From: Ophiosphaerella korrae
Lineage: Eukaryota; Ascomycota; Dothideomycetes; Pleosporales; Phaeosphaeriaceae
Length of the DNA: 64,000 nt
Assembly (NCBI GenBank): GCA_028456385.1
Contig: JALNQF010000122.1
Coordinates: 1 to 64,000 of the forward strand
Reading direction: 5' to 3'
Shown: positions 47,761-60,473 of the stretch, in pieces
Layout: each line of letters begins with the position of its first letter
How positions within the stretch are numbered: position 1 is the first letter of the stretch
Notes under the pieces: generated by a model
Databases searched by the model: none
What the model was told of the DNA's origin: nothing
Seen by the model: the letters and a program-made list of their open reading frames with translations, nothing else
Translations under genes and position numbers: made by a program

Positions 47761-49284
47761 CTAGTATCCATAACCGTATGTGCTAGTTGAGTTGGACACC
47801 GCGCTGCGAATATTGTAATACTTTGACTGAGGGTAATAAAGATTATTTTGGCTCTTGTGCAGGCTTCTCGCGCCACCAAATTGTTTCACAACCTGTAGTG
47901 ATTTATTAGCCAATTGTTCATCAACGAGACAGAATTCATGACTTACAGTTGACACGATGCTCTTATCATCGCTAATAGCACGGTCACCAGATGACTCCCA
48001 CCACCACGCACCGCCAAGTCCCTCCTTCTTCACAAAGTCTGACTTCCAGATAGCTACTTTGGGGGTATCGAAAGTGACAAGCTGTTTCTTGGCGGCATCC
48101 CAACTCCAGCTAGCAAGAACCTCTTCGCTGTGGTACACCTTGCTGCCGTTCAGCGGCAAGACTTTGTAATCAAGCGTGCCGGGCTCCCAAGTACCCTCAC
48201 CAGAACCATTGAACTTTTGACCGAGGCCACGACCATCCTTGCTCAGGTCAACGACGTTGGCAAATGAGCGCCCATAAAGTGGCATGCCGAGGTGGATCTT
48301 GGAGGGCGATGCAACGTTGGCCTTGTAGTAATCGATGGCCTGCTTAGTGTTGAATTTCTCAAACTTCTGGTTGATGGCATCCCAGCCGTCAGTAGTTTTA
48401 GGATTGCTCTTGCTCTCGAATACGTTGCTCAGGTGACCCGTGAAGTTAGAGAAGCCGGGGCCTTGGTAGTCAAAGGCCATGAGGTTCCAGTTGTCAACGT
48501 AGGGATCCATCTCCTTGATTGGCATCACAGTGTAGCGCTGAGGTCCAGCGGGAGCGGAAATGCCCAAGTCGAAGTGGTAGCCGTTGGCATATTGGTCGGC
48601 ATATTCATCGTAGGTCTAAAACAGGGTCAGATTAAGAGCATACTGAGGATAATAGAGATCTCACATTGCGGCATCGTCGAACAGTGTCGACAAAGTTGTC
48701 AGCATCAGTTGCATCCTCTGGGTACTCCCAATCGATGTCGAATCCATCAATGCCAAGGTCGGCAATCAAGGCCAGCGAACTATCACAGAATTTTTGGCGA
48801 CCGGCTTCAGTGGAAAGCGCGGGCTTGAAGTTGGCCCTCCAACTCCAACCACCTACAGACAAGATAACCTTCAAGTTGCGGTTTTGTTGCTTAAGCTTGT
48901 AAAGCTGGTTGAAATTGCCGCGCAATTGAGAGCCATTGGTAGCGACATCAGTTGGGTAAGGGAACTGGATATCCGACCAAAGATCAGAGAGAAAGACTTC
49001 GCCAGTGACGTTGTTCACGTTGGCGAAACCATAGTTGATCTTCGTGAATTTGTCGGCCGGAAGATCGGTGACGAAGTGCTTACGTCCATACATAGCCTTT
49101 TTTTGGTTAGCTAATGTAGCGAAACGTTTTTGTGGGTTCTGCTCACCCAATTCGTATAAAAGACACCCGACTGGTATCCGACATTATAGTTATCTCTGTG
49201 AACATGTTGGTGGCCATGCACGGCTGGAGCAGCCTGGGCGATGGAGGCCAAAGAGAAGAGCGAAGCAGCAGTTGAGTAGCGCAT
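47761..49284 (-). CDS. Secreted GH18 class V chitinase
   Basis: Four exons (49147-49284, 48665-49096, 47947-48615, 47761-47892) give 456 residues. A signal peptide ends about AQA. The substrate strand ILSVGGWSW (~125) and the catalytic DGFDIDWEYPE (Glu170) are intact; MAFDYQGPG, MPLYGRSF and GGAWWWESSGD complete the TIM barrel. The last intron (47893-47946) is 54 nt with no in-frame stop, so retention would add 18 residues. The short C-terminal exon carries no binding module. The enzyme hydrolyses chitin; wall remodelling and nutrition are both possible. Confidence 0.92.
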
Positions 49285-50308
49285 TTTTGCAAATGAAAGG
49301 ACGGCTATAAAGGCCAAACAACCAAAAAAAAAAAGAACGAATGTATATCACAACAAGTGTGGTGAGGAAAAGAAACGACAACAGGGAATGACTTCGTAGA
49401 TATAGCCCAACCCAAGCTTTCCCATGTCCCCAACTCTTTAGTAACGACAGGGTCTATTGTTCGAGTCTGGGCTGCGAATTTACATTTGGCCGCAGTGAAG
49501 CCATACTTTCCAAGCAAAGTTTACGTAGGGCTCTCACCACTCATCCCTACATGGGGCTCCGTAGAATGCTACTAGAAGATCCGGGACGCCGTTTACCCCA
49601 TGCGAGATCCAAGGTACCCAGGCTCAGCCTTGTTTGACCTGTATCAAATCAAATATTCGTCCGGAGAAAATGTTTATGTCATAATCTCGAGGCTACATGT
49701 CTAGCTGCATCTGGCTAGTTGGGAAGCTCAGGGGATCCGCGACGCGCCATCCCCAGGCCCGTGGTGGTTTCTAGTGCTTGGACGCCGGGTCCAAGTATTT
49801 ACCATCGTGCCTTTGTCGGCCTTTATGCTACTGTGTTTCAGATAAAAGTGCCCCCTTAGCAGCGCCTAGCCACCGGCGCACCCGGTAGAACTGTGCTAAA
49901 GGAGATCACTGATATTCATTTTCTTCTACGAGCGATCGTCGTTGCCAACGAAGTTGGCGATCGTCGTGCGAACTTCAAAATGTCCGCAATGGAACCGAAG
50001 GACGTGCGCCCGAAATGAGCCGAGCAACATCTGATAACTCTTGGTCCTTGGAGCTTCGACCGTTGCGTTCCAATGGCTCATGGGCGAAGCTATTTTGGCA
50101 TAAAACACCATCATGCAGAATTATGTTGTCGGTACATACCTAGATAGGTACCTAGGCATCAAATCTGGAAGTTTCCGAGGCCGTGCCCACAAAAAAAAAA
50201 CATGGCTTCAAGTTGTCAACATTTACAATTGCGCAGAACGGTATGTGAAAGATATATTTCCTAGAGTCAACAGTAATTACCTCACTAGATCCCCGGATGC
50301 GTGGCAGC
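49285..50308. other. No gene recognised
   Basis: Upstream region of the chitinase and space after the HET gene. Only short frames with no domain. Confidence 0.5.
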
Positions 50309-52567
50309 TCAAACGAGCTTAACAAAAGTCGTTTCCGGCCCAGCAGCAACCCACGCATCCTTATGAACAATCCCCACCCCCACTCTCAAAGCCGTATACT
50401 CATCAATCCTCGAAATAAGCATCACGTTCAAATGACACCAATCCTTCATCTCATACACACGCTCATCCCAATACGAGCCCGAAAACCGCTGACCAAGCGG
50501 AATACTTCTTGACAACAGAATAAACTCACACCGTAGCCAGTCCGTCCCGGCATTCTCAAAATGGTCCTTGGGCAGAAGAATGCTCCCTGCCGTTCCACCT
50601 AATCTGTCTTTGATAGCGAAGTTGGCGCTATTACGCCACAGCGTTGCGTGCGTGCCGCGCATTTCGTGCTGCGTGCTGTCCAGCACGAACGACGCACTCG
50701 TCGTCCAACACGCTAGCGTCCGTGCATCCCGCCATTCTTCAGACAGTGCATCGACGTTGTGTCGCGGCACAATGTGTGGCAGAAACGCCTTTATCACCGC
50801 CGGCGCGGGACGCTGGCTATTGAAGCTGATCCAAGCGGGTTCGACGTTGAGCCGCGTTGCTGCGCCGGCCTGGTTCACGATGTAGTACTCTGCGTCGGTG
50901 CGGTAGGTCCGAATGGGCATATGGTCGTTGAGATTCACATTCGACTCCCAGCCTGCCCATGTCCAGCTTGGGAACAGCGGTGAGGACGGCGGCTGGCCAA
51001 TGGGTCTATTTCTCCTCCTGCGGAATGCGCCGCGGAGTTGCCAGCACAGTGCCTGAGCGAGTATGCGCTCCGGCATACCTTGCCAGAAATCTGTTTGCAT
51101 CGCATCTGATAGTACCACTTTGATGCCCTCGAATGCGTTGAGAATGTCGGATGGATACGATACTTCTCGGTGCGTGTAGTTCGACAGTGCTAATTCGTAA
51201 CTTGTGGATACGTTGAATAGTCCCTCTAATGGCTTCCTGCTAAGCTCCCATCGTCCCCAGTTTCCTTCTGTTTCCGACGTCCTATAGCGCGACTTTGAGT
51301 TAGCGAGCGTGTGTCGAGGGCATATGTACGCCATTGGGCTGATATCTTCGCAAACAGTGTCTTCGCTAAATACGCTGCATGAACATTGGAAATACACTTG
51401 TATGGGAGTGAAATACAGTAGCCGGCAAGAAAGTAGGTTTTCTTGGAAAGTCCTGTAACAGTGTTTGGATCAGCTCCTGTTCTACCTGTCTGTCCTGACC
51501 ATGCGTAATACGTACCAGCATCGAGTATACCACCGTGTACTCCGCAAATAATCGTCCACATTTGGCGACGCCACCATCATTCGCAACCCTTTGATAGATT
51601 GGACCGTTCGGTTTCGAGTCTGGTCATGTTTGTTGAAGCCGGGCAATCCACCGCAAGGATCACCACTACCTTGCGCAACAGGATACGCGCTGACGAGCGT
51701 CACTGAAGCGCAGCTGTATACTCGATCCATCTGTCGAAGCTGTTTGATTTTGAAGTCATCGTCATCTTGGACAATGCAAAGGGCGTCAATCCAGAGGTAC
51801 TTGAATGGTAGCGCTTGCGCGCATTTAATGGCATCTTGCACAGTGCCAGGTAACTCGTTCATCCGTTCATGTAGTGCCAGGTGCTTGAACAATGCGTCTC
51901 TATTGCTTTTCAGCAGTGTCAGATATGCCTTTGCTGGCCAACAATAGCTCAAAGCGAGGTATTCAGCGCCCTGTGGCATGGGGCAGATTGACATATTAAC
52001 CAGATCTATAACCAACAAATCCACGGGCCGAAGAGGCGGCAACACAGACTCAAATGTTCCGTCTAAAGTATTACACTGACTCCCATGATCTTGGCGACAA
52101 AGATCCAGCCATTTGCGTGCTTGGTTCATGTCGAACTTTGTATCTGTTGGCACGCGGCCGAGGAAGTCGGGGGAGAGACCTAGCATATGGGCATCCTCAG
52201 CCAAGAGCTGGATATGTTCGACAAATGATCTTCGTTCAAACATCCACTGAATACGAAGGGTGTATCTTGCATCCATGAATTTGTCTTTGGAATCTCGATT
52301 TCTGCCCCAGAGAAGGCTGTGAATGGTGATGGCCGCTTTGTCATTGACATTAGCCAATGCTAGAGACGCGAGGTGGCAAAATGCACACTGTGCTTTCTTG
52401 CTGCGAATCTCTCCACACGATCCTAGATCCTTTTCTTTATAGAGTAGCTGTCCGATTTCATTTTCGGAACCCTTCTCCCCTTGGGCGGGTGGTTGAAAAT
52501 ATGTAGCGAAGTCAATTTCGCTGCAGGTGTTACACAGCTGTGAACTGGCTAAAACGTCTTTGTCCAT
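50309..52567 (-). CDS. HET-domain heterokaryon-incompatibility protein
   Basis: Two exons (51516-52567, 50309-51452) across a 63-nt intron give 731 residues. The HET domain lies near residues 200-350: YLALSYCWPAKAY, LPGTVQDAIKCAQALPFKYLWIDALCIVQDD, then the region RWYTRCWTFQENLLSCRLLYFT rebuilt across the splice. The N-terminal part has Cys-rich segments (CNTCSE; CAFCHLA) found in many HET proteins. Such proteins trigger cell death when unlike nuclei share a cell. The partner cannot be identified from sequence. There is no frame damage. Confidence 0.92.
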
Positions 52568-53011
52568 GTTGGCGAAAGAGCGAGAAAAGCGCTGGAGGTT
52601 GGTAGAATAGGAAAGGAGTCGAGGAATAGCCCTTGTACAAGCATACCCCGCGTTCTCGGCCCCAGGTTTGCCTGAAGATGGTCACGACCTTGGTCGAGCA
52701 CTGCTAAATCAAACTCAGGAGATTGATACAAAGGTGAAGCACTCCAGCGTTCTCACCCCTCACAACCATGGGGAAAGTTACAATTGCAAATTTAATCTTG
52801 AAGGATATCCTAGCCTTCCATAACTATATACAAATAACCTTGATCTCGTAGTGTGATGTATCAACAACCCTGAAAGGCCCTCATAAAAGCCACCAATACC
52901 TCCCGAAACCCCCCAGGCTCAACCATACGACAAACCCCTATCCCAATGCCCAGATATGTAAACGCCACGCACTAACGACAAAACGACGCATCAACAGCAT
53001 AAATACAATCA
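52568..53011. other. Intergenic, no gene recognised
   Basis: Space between the HET start and the stop of the apyrase gene; no supported frame. Confidence 0.5.
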
Positions 53012-55223
53012 TCACTCATCCGCCTTCTTCCCAGCCCTCCTCTTCGGACTACTCGCACGACTCCTAATCCTCTCCCTACTATCCGTCCTAGCCATCAACC
53101 CCAACCCGGTCCCCTGCGTCAAAACATCCGCATCAACCGCAGAACCAAAGTACCCAGCATCCGTCTTACTCGGGGTAGCCCACCCCGACGCCTGCCCAAA
53201 ACGCGACCCATCTGACGAATCCGAAAGCTCGTTGTCGCTAGTCTCAAGATATGTGTCCTCGAGTTCGAAGGTATTGTCTGGGTTTTCGACATCAACGCTT
53301 TCGTAGGATTGGTTGGAACCAAGGCCGAAGAGCTTGGCGGGGAAGCTGCGGTTGTTGCGGCGGCGGTGCAGCGGGTCTTTGCCTTGCTTGCGGGTGAAAG
53401 GTTTGAGGAGGAATTTGCGGACGGTGGCACGGCGCTCCGGGCCGATGATGAGGGCGATGATGAAGCAAAAGATGAAGATCACGAGGAAGAAGGCGGGGAT
53501 GCGTTGTGGGTGCTCGATGAAGAGGCGGTGCCAGTTGTTGTCTGATTCGTAGGGGTGGAAGGTGCCGCCGGGGTATTGAAAGTCTTTAGGAATGCCGGGT
53601 TCGTTGGCGCCGAAGCCTACTGCTAGGGCGTCATCGGAGCCCATGGGTACTTCGCTGGATGCGTAGAGGACCATCTTGCCAAGTGTCCAGCTAAGCTCAA
53701 CGTCGTTGATCTTATTGACGGCTTGGAATGGGTCGAGGAATCCTTTCGACTTGGCTTTATCAAGGACTGCTTTCGTGGTATTCTTATTGCCAGGTAACCC
53801 TTCGATGCCTACACGCGGAACGCCAATACCGTCATGAAGCATGTTGATGATCCAAGACGCCTTGAAACACACTTCCCGCGCCTTCTCCTCGTCGACTTTG
53901 CCGCCCCATTTCTCTTTCTCAATGCCCTTCTCGATGTGACTCCAGTCCTGGCTACAAAACTCTTCGACGCGTTCCTGGTATGTCTTGAAGTCGTACGCTT
54001 TATCCTTATAGCCCTTCTCAAAAATCTCATGGGTTGTATGCCAGTATTCTGAAACTCCCACGAAGTGGTTTACATCGAAATCAATGGCTGGTACGTGTTG
54101 TCCATTGATCAAACATGGCATATCTGTGCATTCCTTCTCCTTCTCCAACAGCGGAAAAGTTTGATGCAAACATTCTGCGAATTTTCCGGTTCCGAGTAGG
54201 TGTCCAGCCGCCTTGGGTTTTGATGCGTCGTCGTCGGCACTCAATTCCAGAAACTTTCCCTCTTTCGTGACGTCAACCTTAAGACCGGCCGGTAAACAAG
54301 GATCAGGGAGTTCCCTAGATGTAGTCGAGTCCAGCAGCGCCTTGACATATCGTTGTCTGGCCTGGTTTACACCGAAACCGAGCCATGTTGTCACAAACAC
54401 CTTGTACTCTAACGGCGTTCCGTCTATTGTCCGTAGGCGCAACAACGTCAAATCGTTTGCATGCTTCTCTGCTTCGGTCGCATTTGGCGCAAAGGCGATT
54501 TGGGCCGATGCGCCGCCCATATCTAGGAAACCATAGGTATTGTGCCCTTTGCCGTGATCATGATTCTTCGGTTGATCGAATCCTCCCAGCAGGTAATTTG
54601 CCGCTATCCAACCGTACAGCCCCTCAGTCTCGCCCGGGATGACTTGGACATGTAAATCGCAGTCCGGTAGTTGAAATTGTGTTGTGCTGCGAGCAAAGTC
54701 GCAGACTTCCTTCAGTACAGCTTGTTGTTGTCGAGGGGGTAGTATTCGCATCCCTGCCGTGGCAAGGAGGAAGAGGGGTGTGTTAGGGACATCTTGGAGA
54801 GGGATCTGCTTGAGCGCATGGCCGAGCAGTTTATCAAGGTGTTCTGGGCCGACGTCGTGGGGGTGTTCGCCGAAGGTTGAGATACCTGCAGCTACGAATT
54901 AGCACAATGTGCCCTCCCGTGTCTCTGCTACATGCAACGCACCTGGATGGATCTTCTTGGTCCACTTTTTATCTGTCTTGATAACAGGCAGACTGTGCAG
55001 CTGGGCATCGTTTGCCTTTCCTTTTGCTTTATGGTTGTTCAACCATTTGTATATGTGGACGCGCGTCCCCTGCCATCTGGTCAGCGACGGCCCTGTAATT
55101 GCGTGAAGATACACACAGAAGACCCAGCATCCAGGACAACGCCATATCGCCCTGCGCGCCAGATATTGTTAGCAGGCGCATCATAGTAGGGGCTAAGCAG
55201 GGTAACTGCATACACTTTCCCAT
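53012..55223 (-). CDS. YND1: Golgi apyrase (GDA1/CD39 nucleoside phosphatase), YND1-type
   Basis: Four exons (55214-55223, 55117-55151, 54943-55069, 53012-54885) give 681 residues. The first exon is 10 nt (ATGGGAAAGT) and joins to make MGKWRYGVVLDAGSS, the expected start of YND1-like enzymes. The apyrase conserved regions are visible: VVLDAGSSGTRVHIYKW, FLLATAGMR, ETEGLYGWIAANY and GFLDMGGASAQIAF. A single transmembrane helix (IPAFFLVIFIFCFIIALIIG) lies about 150 residues from the end, followed by a basic cytosolic tail. Ynd1 hydrolyses nucleoside di- and triphosphates made during Golgi glycosylation. The three introns are 47-62 nt. Confidence 0.92.
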
Positions 55224-56188
55224 GTGGGACGGTGAGGGTGGAAACGACTTCTAACAGGGGCGCATGCAGCAAGAGGACTCGCACAGAAAATGGAGGAAGA
55301 AAGGGCGACAGTAATGCGAACCGGCGTGGTATCAAAGTTGAGGCACAGAATTAACGAGTGACGTGGAGGGACTGGCAGTCATCAGTCTTCAGCTTGAGCA
55401 CCACAAAAGTTGAGCCAGGACCCTGGGGGGCGCATGCGTTTCCGGTCTAGCGCAGCACCGCCATCCCACGCCACACCGTTTCAGGGAGGCCAACCGCTGC
55501 GAACAGCCAACCACAAAAAGAAACATGCCATCCCACGTTCCCGATATAGCTCGTTGCTATACGGACACGATCATGCAATACTGACACCTGCACCCTTCAG
55601 TCATCACGATTCTGCTCTTTTGCAACGCTGCACAATCTATCTCGGACTGTTTTGTGTTATGCGCCCAGCTTTTCAAGACATAATTTACCGCATTCTTCTG
55701 CAGCCCCGATAAAAGGCAGGGTTCTGTTGCTGCTATGACCTCATTCTCCATGCACCGATATTGGTTTCATGTAGGGCTGAAGAACATATCGCTCCAAACT
55801 CATCTTTCATCCATTATGACCTACCTAGCTCGTTCTCGACTGACATCGATAATAGAACAAGAGGCCGAATAGCGCTCGCACACCCCAAGTTATCCGATTT
55901 GACATAAGTTTATAAAAGTCACGTGACATATCATTCATACCACCCTGGTGATTGGCCAAACATCTTGTGCAACCGTAAATATCCGTATCTGATCACTCGA
56001 AGCCATAGATATTTGTCGGAAGAAACAGGAACCACTTTCACCCACGGTTTGACTCTGACTTAGTGCCGTGCTAATCTGGGCCTCGTTGCCACCATTTGAG
56101 TGTTCATACACACCTACTTAGTCGTCGCCTCGCACTACCCTAAGCCTTCGCCAAAATTTCAATCAAATAGTTTCCTCATAAAGCCGTC
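55224..56188. other. No gene recognised
   Basis: Upstream region of the apyrase; no supported frame. Confidence 0.5.
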
Positions 56189-56822
56189 ATGGCACTACGA
56201 ATTAGGCAGGTCGTTCGCGGACTGAAGGGCAGCTATGAGTTGCTATACCCCTTGAAAGGCTCCATAGTCTTCAAGGCCAAAGTCCTGTCAGGTTCTTCTA
56301 TCCCTGCAACGTGGTAAAATTTCAACCACCCCATGAAACATACCTTTCAGCTCACTCCCCCTGCAGGGTTATGGTCAAAACTGCGGCTACTGAATCTGAG
56401 AAGATGTGCTTGAGGCGCGAGCACCGCAATTACACTATTGCTGAAATTGCCGAAAGCCCATACATCCGCGCCATGTGCGACATCGTTGAGTCAAAATATG
56501 ACACCCAGTCGAATCAATCTGAGAACTCGGACGATACTAAACGCGATCCTTCATGCCTTGTATTCGAATGGATATAGCTTGGGAATCTGTCAGTTCAAGG
56601 GAGATGCGGAGCAATCCAAAGCTTCCAAAAGCCGTGGCCACAGGAGTCCTTTCGGCATTGAAAGTTCTACGAGCTATTGACGCTTCTATACAGGTTAGTG
56701 TCCTAGTTGTTCCTTTGTTCTGATGTTAATGTTGACCTGGTCAGATATCAGTCCAAATAACGTTTTCCTTTCTGACATTTACGCACCTCGTCCAGTTGCA
56801 AAGTTGGGCGACCTGGGAAATC
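56189..56822 (+). pseudogene. Broken protein-kinase-like gene
   Basis: A start at 56189, a 59-nt intron (56292-56350) and a second exon give an N-lobe with VMVKTA (Lys of the beta-3 strand), a following helix, and CLVFEW before a stop codon at 56575-56577. Beyond the stop, in other frames, the kinase continues: NPKLPKAVATGVLSALKVLRAIDASIQ, an intron-like gap, then DISPNNVFLSDIY and LGDLGN (catalytic loop and DFG-like site). At least one nonsense codon and one frameshift (near 56598) break it. No sequence after about 56822 continues the C-lobe. It resembles kinase-like genes expanded in Pezizomycotina, but the exact family is inferred. Confidence 0.65.
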
Positions 56823-58113
56823 GTAAGTCACCCTCATCATCCCCTCATCCCCCTATCCACCCACACCAATGGATGCTTCTATTGTATTATTTATAGCTCA
56901 GTGGTTTCCTGTAGTGATTACGGACAGTACAAGGGGGGTGCAAGTGGGACTGAGTAATTGTGGGTCTCACGCATGGGCCATAGAAACTCATCGAGGCTTC
57001 CACGTAAGCTGTATTTTGTGTACAAATACGAGCTTTTTCAGAACGCTAGATGTCTCAGCATGCTTACTCAGCAAAATGCCTAAAACACCTCGCTGTCACC
57101 TTACCTGAGATAAACAAGTTCGAACCCACACCCTGCACTATTAGGCTGGCTAGCATTACTAGCAAATCTCTTAAGAGCTTAGGATACCCTAAGAGACTGT
57201 ACGACGCTATATTAAGGGTAGTATTTCTCCTAATCAGCCTTATAGGTGCAAGCCTTTAATTAATACTCTTATAAGAAGACGCCTAGTTTTTTATACTACT
57301 ACTAATTGTAAGCAAAGGCTTAAGCCCTACACTAAGATTATAGCTAAGCTTAGTATCTACGTAGATCTAAGAACTATTACAAAAGCCTTCTATAAAGAGC
57401 GCTACTACTAACGCGTTGCTACTAAAAAACTATAGCTTAACGTAGAGTATATACAAAAATAGTTATTATTTAGTAACCTTATAGTTTCTTAAAGTAATAA
57501 AGACTAAGCGCGTATTATATAGAGTAATAAGGCAACGTTTAGGTTAGGGCACGAGAAGTTGTATATTACCTAGCGCCCTAAGGAAAAGTTCTTACCTAAC
57601 TACTACATCTCTAAGTTTAAAGATTTTGTTAGCTTATCTGTATAAGCCTGTATTAGTAGAGATAGTAGTAAAAGTCCCCTCCTAATGTTAGGCTTCGGCG
57701 CCTACAAGGCCTGCAGGGCTGTAGTAGTATTGCGATTGGCGTATACTAAGCCGAGAGCTAAGGGCTAGTAGGCCTTTGTAACAATATATACTGTTCTACT
57801 CCGGTATTCAACGTTGTTGAATACTCATCTACCTTTTTGGGTTTGTTTGGCGCAGTGGAGTAGAGCTGCGGTCTAACAGCTCCCGCCCTAGACCCCTTAC
57901 AATTTGTAATACTATCTCCTTCTTCTAGCTCTCTTTCGAGTATAGTTATTCTATACTATATTTACGTATAAGTAGTTAGCGCGTTCCCTTATATATTATT
58001 ATAAGTTATCTTTATACTTTCTGATTCTACTTATAATAGGCTTCTCCTTACTAACTAGGTATTATACGTTAAGATGGAAACAGCTCTTTATTCTTATTAT
58101 ACTTCTACGAGTA
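56823..58113. repeat. AT-rich decayed repeat between kinase relic and piggyBac
   Basis: From about 57110 the sequence is AT-rich with frequent TAA/TAG in all frames, as in the RIP-damaged element at the start of the window, and has no gene. It may contain pieces of one or more transposons. The stretch 56823-57110 has a normal composition but no frame. Confidence 0.5.
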
Positions 58114-60165
58114 TTGATTCTAAGTAACTACAAAAGAGATGGTTTATATATCTACGTAAGATCACCAGATCTTTTAGTTTCTCCTGTTCCGTTCAGGTTC
58201 CGTACTCGTCTGATCTTAGCTCCGGCTGTAGAGCTTCGTACTGTGCCGAAGATCGTTGATCTCTTGCAGGGATCATTGAGCTCTTGCAACACCATGGCAT
58301 GCTCGGCTAACCCATGGTTAGATGACATGCCAACACGGGAGCCACTGCACGTCGAAAGCGAGCATCTGCGAGGCGTGCCAAACTTGCCAGCTCACGTGAG
58401 CAAAGAGGTGCCACTGGAGTTGTTCAGGTTATTTTGGATTGATAAGCTCGTCGAAAAAATTCTCGTCTACACCAATAAAAATGCCACGATAAGCTGCATA
58501 AACAGCCAGGACACGGATGATATCTCTCGCCCATGGCACCCAGTCACGCCCAGTGATATTTACGCCTATCTCGCCATAGTAATCCACATGGGCATCCACC
58601 GCGAGGCGAGAGTGCAAGATTATCGGCGTAACGACGCGTTTTTCGGCGTAACTCACCGAGTTCGAGATACCATGAGTTTGCGACGTTTTGAGCAGATTGA
58701 TCGTTATATTACGTCTGCCCTCCACGTGACCCAAACTCACGCGGCTTCATCAATTTTGAGTCAACTTTTGAGCGCGTACACGATCTGTCCGAGCACATCA
58801 GGCGCGCAAGCCAGCGTTACTGGCGCCCAGGCCTAAATTTGGCTGTAGATGAGAGTATGCAGCGCTTCTACGGCCGCGCTAGAGAGACTACAACTATACA
58901 CTGCAAAGCTGCTAGCACTGGCTTCAAAACATGGTTTTTGGAAGACTCTGGCTACTGCTTGAACTGGCGATTCCACACAAAGGGTTCAAAAACAGGTGAT
59001 GGGCCATACAAAATCAATCCCTGCTGGGGAAGAGCTGGCTTTTCAGCTACTCACGCCGTCGTCGCTGATATGGCTCTCGACGCTCGCGCTGACGCCTCTC
59101 GAGATGAGAATGAGCGTGAGTCTCTCCTACCTGCTGGCAAACACATAATCTGGATCGATAACTTGTTTACTACTGTCAAGTTGCTCGAACGATGGAGTTG
59201 GAGCAGCTGGCACTGCTCGAACTAACGCTGCGCCGCGTGAGATTACTGAAGCAAACGCTATCAAAAACAACGCGCCAACGAGCTCTCAAAACCTATCGCA
59301 GGCGCTGCCCACTCCACCCACCTCTTAGCTCATTGCCGAGCCAGACGACGAGCTGCCCAACGCCTTTAACTCAACTCAACTCACTCAAGAGCCGCCAGAT
59401 GAGCGCTTCTCAGCTGATTTAGTAACTTGTAAGGCTTGGCGCGATCAACTTAAATGGGGAACCATACGCTACGCCACCTCCAGCACGCGCAGAGTCGGGA
59501 TGTTTGCGTGAAGAGACAACAACGTCGTATTATTTGCGACTACTGTCGGCAATTTAGAGGAGACTGTTAGTAGAGAGAGACGCCCAGGTGCTACTCGGAC
59601 TGGCGCGTCTCAAACGAGAGCTTTATTCGGGCGTCACGTGCGCCTGCCACTCAATATACCGGTGCTAATAGATCGCTATAATCACTTCATGGGCGGAGTA
59701 GATCAGTTTGACTAGCTCCGTAGCTACTACTCAATCCTCCGCTCCCACCGCAAGACTTGGAGGCCACTGCTCCACCTGTTAATCGATATTATGCTCGTCA
59801 ATAGTTATAAGCTATCGTCAGCAGACCACCGGACAAACTATGGAGCTCATAGGAAGTGGCTGCTAATTCTAGTAGTCCAACTCTCAGTTTTCGCGAAAAC
59901 CCTTCGCAAACAGCCAGTAAAGTCCGATCGTAGGAGAAAGCTACATACAAATATGAGACTAGGTGGACTACACGAGCAGGTAGAGCTCAGAACGCGTAAA
60001 ACTTGCGCTTATTGCGCTGCCGCTGGTAAACGCTCCAACTCACGCGCGGTGCTGGGCGAGATCTCTGGTAACGCAGCTCTAGATGGGAGACTCCGAAGAA
60101 CCAAATTGGGCTGTTTTTACTGCCAAATTCCCATATGCGACAGTTCATGCTGGTCAGAGCACTAG
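58114..60165 (+). pseudogene. piggyBac-type transposase (DDE_Tnp_1_7), inactivated
   Basis: Three frames in sequence carry a piggyBac transposase. The first (58114-58836) contains VPLELFRLFWIDKLVEKILVYTN, then PSDIYAYLAIVIHMG. The second (58839-59225) has NLAVDESMQRFYGR with the first catalytic Asp, then WIDNLFTT with the second. The region near 59690 reads DRYNHFMGGVDQFD, holding the third. The last frame ends 60165 with a Cys-rich zinc-binding end (CAYCAAAGK, CFYCQIPICDSSC). A one-base loss near 58755 shifts the frame; a TGA sits at a Trp position near 59510 and another stop at 59713. Inverted repeats and TTAA ends were not found by eye. piggyBac elements cut and paste at TTAA. Confidence 0.85.
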
Positions 60166-60381
60166 AACGAGGTTAATAAGCAATCTCAATACGTGTAACT
60201 ACATCTCAATGCATTGTGTTTTGCCTATGTAGGTGGCCCCACCCATACAAATTATATCCGGAGAATGCCGCACCAGTTAAGCGAGGCCAATTGCAACAAA
60301 TGATGGGATATTCGTGCCCGGAAGCAGGAAGCTCTGGGATGCATGCAGGGCCGGAACATATTAGGGCGGTTAGTTATAGGA

Positions 60382-60389
60382 TATAAAAA
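60382..60389 (+). promoter_or_regulatory. Possible TATA box of the Ras-like gene
   Basis: TATAAAAA 85-92 bp upstream of the start codon of the next frame. Confidence 0.4.
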
Positions 60390-60473
60390 GCCTGGTAGTC
60401 TAATGACTTGGAGTCCTCGTACTCATCCGGGTATTACTTTGCTTCCTTCCTATTGCTACTTCAAAAAAATACA

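Noticed and set aside
57849..57900. tRNA-like or SINE-like sequence (GGCGCAGTGGAGTAGAGCTGCGG)
   Set aside because: It has an A-box-like stretch but no matching B-box or acceptor stem; a GTTCGAACCC B-box-like string exists only 730 bp upstream. No cloverleaf can be drawn.
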